64,000 bases of DNA, from contig NC_052136.2 of the NCBI RefSeq assembly GCF_016086655.4, positions 55,668,492 through 55,732,491 on the forward strand, read 5' to 3'. The notes beneath the pieces were generated by a model. The model worked only from the letters and a program-made list of their open reading frames with translations, ran no database searches and was not told the origin of the DNA. Of the stretch, positions 58,306 through 64,000 are shown one piece after another (position 1 is the stretch's first letter; every line of letters starts with the position of its first letter). The position numbers and the translations under genes are program-made. The stretch comes from Lepeophtheirus salmonis (lineage: Eukaryota > Arthropoda > Copepoda > Siphonostomatoida > Caligidae).

Positions 58306-58550
58306 TAGTGTTTCTTAATCTTTTTACCTAGATATGTTACCCAATTATAGAACTTAAAAATGCCATTCACCCCCAGATTTACTTTTTTTTAAAGTGTTTC
58401 ATATTTTTGGTATCATCTTTCAGAAAATAAATTGTATAACGTTTTTTTTGTAAATTGATAACGTTTTATACGACATCTAAATCCCTCCAAGGCATTACCT
58501 AATTTAAATCTTTGGATAATTACCCCCCCCCCCTCAGTTAAGAATTACTC
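58306..58550. mobile_element. Possible hAT-like MITE
   Basis: TAGTGTTTCTTAATCTTTTTAC at the left and, reversed, GAGTAATTCTTAACTGAGGG at the right resemble CAGTGTTTCTTAACC-type ends. No 8-bp duplication was found and the pairing is imperfect, so this is tentative. Confidence 0.3.
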
Positions 58551-59819
58551 CTTATATAGTCGAATCTCTACCGGTTCCATGGTGATTTCATTGAAGAAAT
58601 TTAAAAAAAAGTATTGATGGCTGGGGTTTTTGTCCGGATATTTTGACAATGTCGAATATTTTTATTTCCTATAAATGTATACCTTTAGTTAAGGAGTGTG
58701 AGGAGATAGGACGATACCCGGTTCTCGAAAACTCGTTATCTGTTCATATACTTACTTATAGGTAAAATGACTTTGTTTTACGATAAACATGTTTATGGAT
58801 ATATCCTCGTATTGCCTTTAAAATCAGGCACTATCATCTGGTATGGAAGTTAGTTGTATATATATTTTTTTTAAACTCCTGAGTCATTGTATTACTGTCT
58901 GGTATTGTTTTGATTATAGCTGGTATTATTAATTTAAATTCATTATGTGGACAACGTTTAATTAACAAGACATATTTGTATGGATGCAAAATATTTTTTG
59001 TGTATGTTTGTAGACGTCTAAATAAGATTTTGCAATGGCAAAATCTTAATGAATGAGGACTTTATTTTTCTCCAAAAAAAAAAAAAAAAGGAAAGATATT
59101 CTCTCATCAAGACAGGAAATCAATGACAATGTAAAAAAACCCACATATCTACTATGTAATTATGTATGAATTTTGCCAATACGCTTTGTCTTACGTCACA
59201 AACCCTTTCATTCATTGGGATCTTCATACGTACGCAGCAGCCGTTCGTGCGTTGCTTCCTTCACAAGTGCATAACCGTTATTTGTGCTGTCTTTTTTTGT
59301 CATTTTTGTGAAATAATCGCAAATGAAGGATCCTGAGGCGTTCGCATAGGTATATGTAATATTTATGTCTTAAGTGGCTCTTAATTTGTTAATTTATATT
59401 GTTTAATGATCCATTAAACAATTGGTTTTTTGTTTGTAGGTATGTGTGTTTATGCTTGCTGATAAAAGGCTTGAATGAAGCTGCATTGCCTAGTTACTTG
59501 GCGGTTGCTCCTCTGATCAAACAATTTTATTAAGGTTGCACCATCTATTATGTGTATGTACATCTGTTGATTGGATGTGAATGAACTTTGTCTCATTTTG
59601 TATTAAATAAGTTACTTTGTTTTCCTTCTCAAAAATTAGATCCATTTTGTGCCCGTTATATACAATTATTGAAAATCTTGATGCATATATGGTTTAATTG
59701 CATAAGAAATTAATGTTGACAGAGTTAGGCCCATTCCAATGGAAGTGTATGTGTGTCAAAATTTAGAATATTTTGTAAAAAAAGATTATCGAAAACATTT
59801 CAATATGATAGGTAAAAGA
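58551..59819. other. Unassigned DNA with one GC-richer patch
   Basis: The patch at 59220-59350 (CGTACGCAGCAGCCGTTCGTGC and an ATGAAGGATCCTGAGGCG frame) is CpG-richer than its surroundings and could be a promoter or 5' exon, but no product can be read. Confidence 0.3.
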
Positions 59820-60370
59820 TGGACACAAGCAAAGACAAAATCCGCTATTTTTTAAAGTTTTTCTTTGATACAAACGAAAATGCAAGGTAGGTGGCTAGAA
59901 ATGTAAATAATGTTTATGGTCCAAATACTGAACCAGCCAATCATGCACAATTTTGGTTCCGTCGATTCCGTTCTGGTAATTTTGACATCAAAGATGCACC
60001 ACGCTCTGGAAGACCAATTAGCTAAAGCATCGATAAAATTATGGAAAATCTCGAAGCCAACCGACATGTGTGCACTTTTTAAATAGCCCAATAGCTAAAA
60101 TTTGCACAAATATTGGATTAAAAAAGAAGCTTAATGTATGGGTACCACATGAGTTAACTCAAAAAAACCTCATGGTCAAATTGTTATCTGCAAATCCCTG
60201 CTTAATCGTAAGAAAATCGATCAATTTCTGAAGCGGATGTTTAGTGGTGATGAAAAGTGGGTAACTTATTACAACATCAAGCGAAAATGGTCGTGGACCA
60301 ATCGAAGGGATATCCCATCATTGAGTACGGATTCAATAAGTCCCAGTTTTGTAATACAAAACCTACAGTA
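59820..60370 (+). pseudogene. Mariner transposase N-terminal half, decayed
   Basis: From the ATG at 59820: MDTSKDKIRYFLKFFFDTNE, NAR then VARNVNNVYGPNTEPANHAQ and FWFRRFRSGNFDIKDAPRSG-RPIS, the HTH and linker of an irritans/cecropia-like mariner. It continues with stops through IMENLEANRHVCTF, VPHELTQ-like and GDEKWVTYYNIK-like sequence at about 60250-60285, the first catalytic Asp (frame 2). It ends before the second Asp and is followed by a different relic. At least eight disruptions. Confidence 0.86.
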
Positions 60371-60439
60371 GTATGTAGTGACAATTTTATTACAGTATGA
60401 GGCTTCATTACGCAAACAAACGACAGCTGAAACAAAAAA

Positions 60440-60900
60440 TAAACAATTTTTAACGTATAAACGTGTTTTGCGTGTGCAATCTCCTATGTGCAAGTGGCAG
60501 TGCTGCAAAGACCGTTGGTATCTCCATCAAAACAGCTTACAACATCAAGGAGTACATTAAGCCCCAAACAGTCAAGAAGAATCAAAACTTCTGACTACTG
60601 TTACGCCCCTATGTGGATTTTTTCAGTTGGGGGAGTCTTGAAGAGAAATGTCGGCCGCACCTACCATAAAAATTTGGAATCGCTCCGAACTGTCATGTAA
60701 TCTGGAATTATTCGGTGTATTGCTCCGTATTTTACATAAATATCAGATATATTCTATAACAGCCTGGGCTTCACTAGGATTTGATGTTTGGGAGGATCAG
60801 TTCCCGGGCATTTGTACTACTTCCTATTAAAATGCAAAACGGGCAAAAATTAAGGCTATTGATGCACTTGTCAACATGATTATGCTTAATATAAAATGAT
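60440..60900 (+). pseudogene. Second Tc1/mariner-like relic (HTH plus C-terminus)
   Basis: A short HTH (SAAKTVGISIKTAYNIKEYI, 60495-60555) is followed by KPQTVKKNQN, then in another frame GVLKRNVGRTYHKNLESLRT, the C-terminal stretch after the third Asp in copepod mariner-like transposases. The catalytic centre between is deleted. Two overlapping frames of 60-70 codons are the visible parts of this one relic. Confidence 0.55.
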
Positions 60901-62840
60901 TAATGGTGTGAAAATACACTCATTTTTAATCCTTATTTAAATTTCAAAACATCTGTGAGTCAAGACTCTGCATAATTAGTATGAAATATTCCTTCATGAA
61001 GCTGTTGTTAATTTTTTTCGCTTTTGCTAGCAGGAAAGATGAAATCCCTTACATTCAAACCTTACATCAACAGAAAATAAGCTGACTTTCCTAGCTCAAA
61101 ATTTTATTTATGTGCAAATTTTCCTATTGAATACAATTGGTCTGTAGACCGTCAGTTTACCATTCACTGTTCCATACGACCCTTCATCCAAAAAACTGCC
61201 CTTAAATTTTGTTGATTAAACTTCATAAAATAAAATAACACAAACTATCAAAGAACAAATCCTATAAAATAGTCAATCTCAAGATACCAAAATAACGCCT
61301 CAAAGTGACTTTAGCCACTTTTAGCCTTTTTTTACTATAAAAATAGTCATAGTTTTGAATTTTTTTGTTTATGCATTTATTTCCAACTTTTATTTCTTTA
61401 TTATTTCCTCAGGATCCTGACAATTATTTCTTATCCATGGAAATGAAAGAAGGAGAGAGGCCAATTCAAGGTGCTTTATAATTAGTAGGTAAGGATAGCT
61501 AATTTTTATAGGTACATTCTACATATTGTAATAAATACTAACCACGAAAGGTTTATTTCACTGTTCCTGGCCCTAAATTAATTACTAAAGGCAAATATTA
61601 TATGTTTGAATATATCTACATAGAATGAACGTCTTTTATTAATGCAATTTAAGTCTGGCTATACGTTGTAAAGGTAGGTAAAACGTCGATACGCACCAGG
61701 TAATTGCAAACCTTAATGATCTGATTCACTTGTGTTGGAGATTTGTTTTAAGATTCTCAAGAGACATGTTTTTGGGTCATTCCATGTCAAATGTACACAC
61801 TTTTTTTGCAATTTAGGGCGTGATCATCACCGATTTTGATCATTTTTGGTGAGCTAGCTTTTCTATATGAAAGAAGAGAGTTTGTGAAATATTAGGGTTC
61901 TGTGTCTCACCTGGGCCGTTCTAGTCCTGCTCACAGTAGGGCCTAATGCGTTGGATAAGTGTTGCTTAGATGGCAATAATTCCTTTCATAGTGGCTCGAT
62001 TTGAACAAAAATTACGTCATAAGATGAACAAGAACACAAACTATAATTTATGTTATTTGAACCATAAATAAAAGTTTGGGCTCTGGTGCAGCCTTCAAAA
62101 TGTCGCACCTGCAAAGGAGTAAATCCGATTTTGTTTTAATTTTGGTAGAACATGTCTCAATATATGTTTTCGAACATATCCAAAATTCTATAGAACAGCT
62201 TTTATATTATATTAGTATTATTCGAATTTTATATAATATATATATTTTCCTCCCAGAATAAACAAAAAAAAGGTCCAAAATTAGTGCTTTTTATCCAGGT
62301 TTTTCCCAACTTTGTAAGAATTATTCGAAAAAGCTAGTTCGATTTCAACCAATCAACGTTCAGAGCACTGAAAGTGGCATAAGAAGCGGAAAGAGCTTAC
62401 AAAAAAATGCAGTGTAAATATGTAGTTTGTGACACAACGCTGCATTACTTGCTTTATCTTAAATATTTAAAGAATAATTATAACAGCTGTGTGAAATAAA
62501 AAAATATTGTTAATATTATAATTTAAATAACCAACTACAAAATTACTGCACATCAGAAAATGCTTAGAATTTACAATTCTATTAATAAAAATTCAAAAAG
62601 TATTCCTGAATTTTATATATACTATCAAACGTTGTATAGGTTGACTATATAGTACATTTATATACAAACATGTAAATATATAATATGTTAATTACGCATT
62701 TCCGTTATTCCGTTGAGAGATATTGCGTAAAAAAACACATACTTAACAAAATAATATATTAAAGTCTGATACAATCACAAGATAAATGATATAAAAATTA
62801 GGCTCCTGCATGAACTAAAGGTTGGATTAGTCTTTACGTA
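60901..62840. other. AT-rich DNA with a possible repeat end
   Basis: GGGTCATTCCATGTCAAATG at 61775 resembles the start of a dispersed repeat seen in many invertebrates (from memory), followed by about 250 bases of moderately GC-richer sequence. Around 61412-61489 an acceptor-like and a donor-like signal bracket a 77-base segment. No product assigned. Confidence 0.3.
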
Positions 62841-62844
62841 TAGG

Positions 62845-63152
62845 CAGAGTCTTTCAGGAGCTCCTTTGGGGGTGGGCTGGAGGGCCTGTAGCCGTCCGCC
62901 AATGAAGGATTGATTTCTTTTTAATAATTTTTTCCCGTCATTCAAGTAAATTAAGGAGCAGAGCAAAAATTCATAAAATATAATATTTAAAATTTAAAAA
63001 ATGTAATCTAATTTTTTAAATTTTTTTAAAAGAAATTTTATTTTTTCTTTATTTTTTAATTAAAATTTAATTTTGTATTTTCCTTCAAAAAAAATCCAAA
63101 AACCAAGCCACTCTCCAAAAAAACATCAACATAATTTTACGGACGAACCCGT
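62845..63152 (+). repeat. Dispersed AT-rich repeat family (copy 9)
   Basis: Head GGGGGTGGGCTGGAGGGCCT followed by GTAGCCG, the ATTAAGGAGCAGAGCAAAAATTCATA core, A/T units, and tail AAAATCCAAAAACCAAGCCA followed by TTACGGACGAACCCG. Shorter than other copies. Confidence 0.7.
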
Positions 63153-64000
63153 CATTAAATTTACGCTAGGGGAGGAAGGAAGAGTTTGAAATTTGTTTTA
63201 GGGTGGACCAAATTGAATTTATTTACATGCATAGCATATAAAAACTACTTATTCAATGAGTGTTCGCTATTTTGTTAAATTTATCAAATCCAAAATTGTC
63301 ATGAATCATGAGATGTACTTAGATGTTGGTATTGACCTCCTAACGAACGTTACTCTACATCAGGTCAAATTTTCGGTGTACTAGAAGTACTGGCAGAGGG
63401 TGCCTGTCTTGCAGGGTTAGAGAGAGGGGAATAGAAAACAAAGATTGAAGGTAGAAGAAAGGAGACAGAGAGTGAGTGGGATGTAGAAAGAGTCAGAGGG
63501 AGAATAGAAGAGGTAGAAACATAGAGAAGGATAGAGAGACATAGAAAAAAAAAAGGAAGGGAGGTTTTATAATGGTCAAAAAAAGGGGATTTGTGGTTTT
63601 GAAGATCCCAAAAAATATCATAGTACGACCCTTGGTTATACTACTTACTAAATTTCAGATTGATATGTTTTACTATTTTAGATTCCATGTACGATAACAC
63701 TAAATACATATTATATTATAAACAAAGTTGATAATCCTGTAGAGAAAAACGCGTGCAAGGAGAAGAAGGGGGGAGAAGAAAGACTTATGGTATCATTGTT
63801 TAAAATACTGATGTGATTATCAGCTGCCTGCTTAATTATGATTTTTGAGGGTATAACGAAAGTATTTATTAGCAAAATGTTTAATAAAGATATACTACGT
63901 ATAATTGACTTGGACACATTTTATCCGTTACAGTAGATTTGAAAACGTCACAGTCCATGAAATTGTAATTCAATGTGAACCATATTCTCAGAATAATAAC
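63153..64000. other. Unassigned DNA with a purine-rich tract
   Basis: Bases 63414-63570 are about 90% A/G (GAGAGAGG, GAAGG, AGAAAGG words), a simple-sequence tract with no coding role. The rest is AT-rich and unrecognised. Confidence 0.6.

Noticed and set aside
1..64000. CRISPR arrays, bacterial operons, riboswitches, rRNA and tRNA genes
   Set aside because: No regularly spaced identical repeats with unique spacers, no prokaryotic gene organisation and no cloverleaf or rRNA core sequence noticed. The organism is clearly a eukaryote.

Overview
This is a very AT-rich, gene-poor eukaryotic window made mostly of decayed transposable elements. One protein-coding gene can be named with confidence: a complete, uninterrupted yorkie/YAP-type Hippo-pathway coactivator on the minus strand (47851-49158). 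The TEAD-binding region, two WW domains, Warts/LATS sites, coiled coil, DSG degron-like motif and C-terminal TWL PDZ ligand are all visible. No rRNA, tRNA, CRISPR array or bacterial-type operon was seen.

The organism looks like an arthropod. The abundance and wording of the Tc1/mariner relics resemble what I remember from parasitic copepods (salmon lice, Lepeophtheirus/Caligus). This is inference from remembered protein families, not a search result.

Layout. 1-17 kb: AT-rich repeat, mariner/Tc1 relics at 2.8-3.4, 6.0-6.5, 8.2-8.8, 11.0-11.5, 13.2-13.5 and 16.0-16.3 kb, GGACCG-rich repeats and unannotated AT-rich DNA. 17-20 kb: a decayed Gypsy-type LTR retrotransposon (gag, protease, RT, RNase H traces), then a Helitron-like dispersed repeat. 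20-21 kb: a 919-bp hAT-type element with a perfect 8-bp target duplication. 21-33.7 kb: more Tc1/mariner relics, GGACCG repeats, and a clean copy of an AT-rich terminal-inverted-repeat family (31899-32401). 34.4-40.2 kb: two hAT-type elements with 8-bp duplications, an 892-bp internally deleted mariner with near-perfect inverted repeats, and a 1245-bp Tc1/mariner-like element beside a second Helitron-like repeat. 42-46.5 kb: mariner deletion derivatives, a long AT-rich repeat and a small hAT-like element with a 64-bp tandem duplication. 47.8-49.2 kb: yorkie. 50-64 kb: AT-rich repeats, two mariner-type relic regions, purine-rich tracts and sequence I cannot assign.

Main points. (1) The yorkie reading frame has no introns and is followed on its sense strand by an A20 tract just after a TATAAA, so it may be a retrogene. 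(2) Several transposase relics keep the N-terminal DNA-binding part and the extreme C-terminus but have lost the catalytic centre. (3) A dispersed AT-rich family has CAGGGGCGTCC-like ends and a GGGCTGTAGCCC palindrome. (4) Several non-autonomous elements can be delimited exactly by inverted repeats and target duplications. I found no convincing new multi-gene system. The genes do not form a pathway; yorkie sits alone among mobile DNA.
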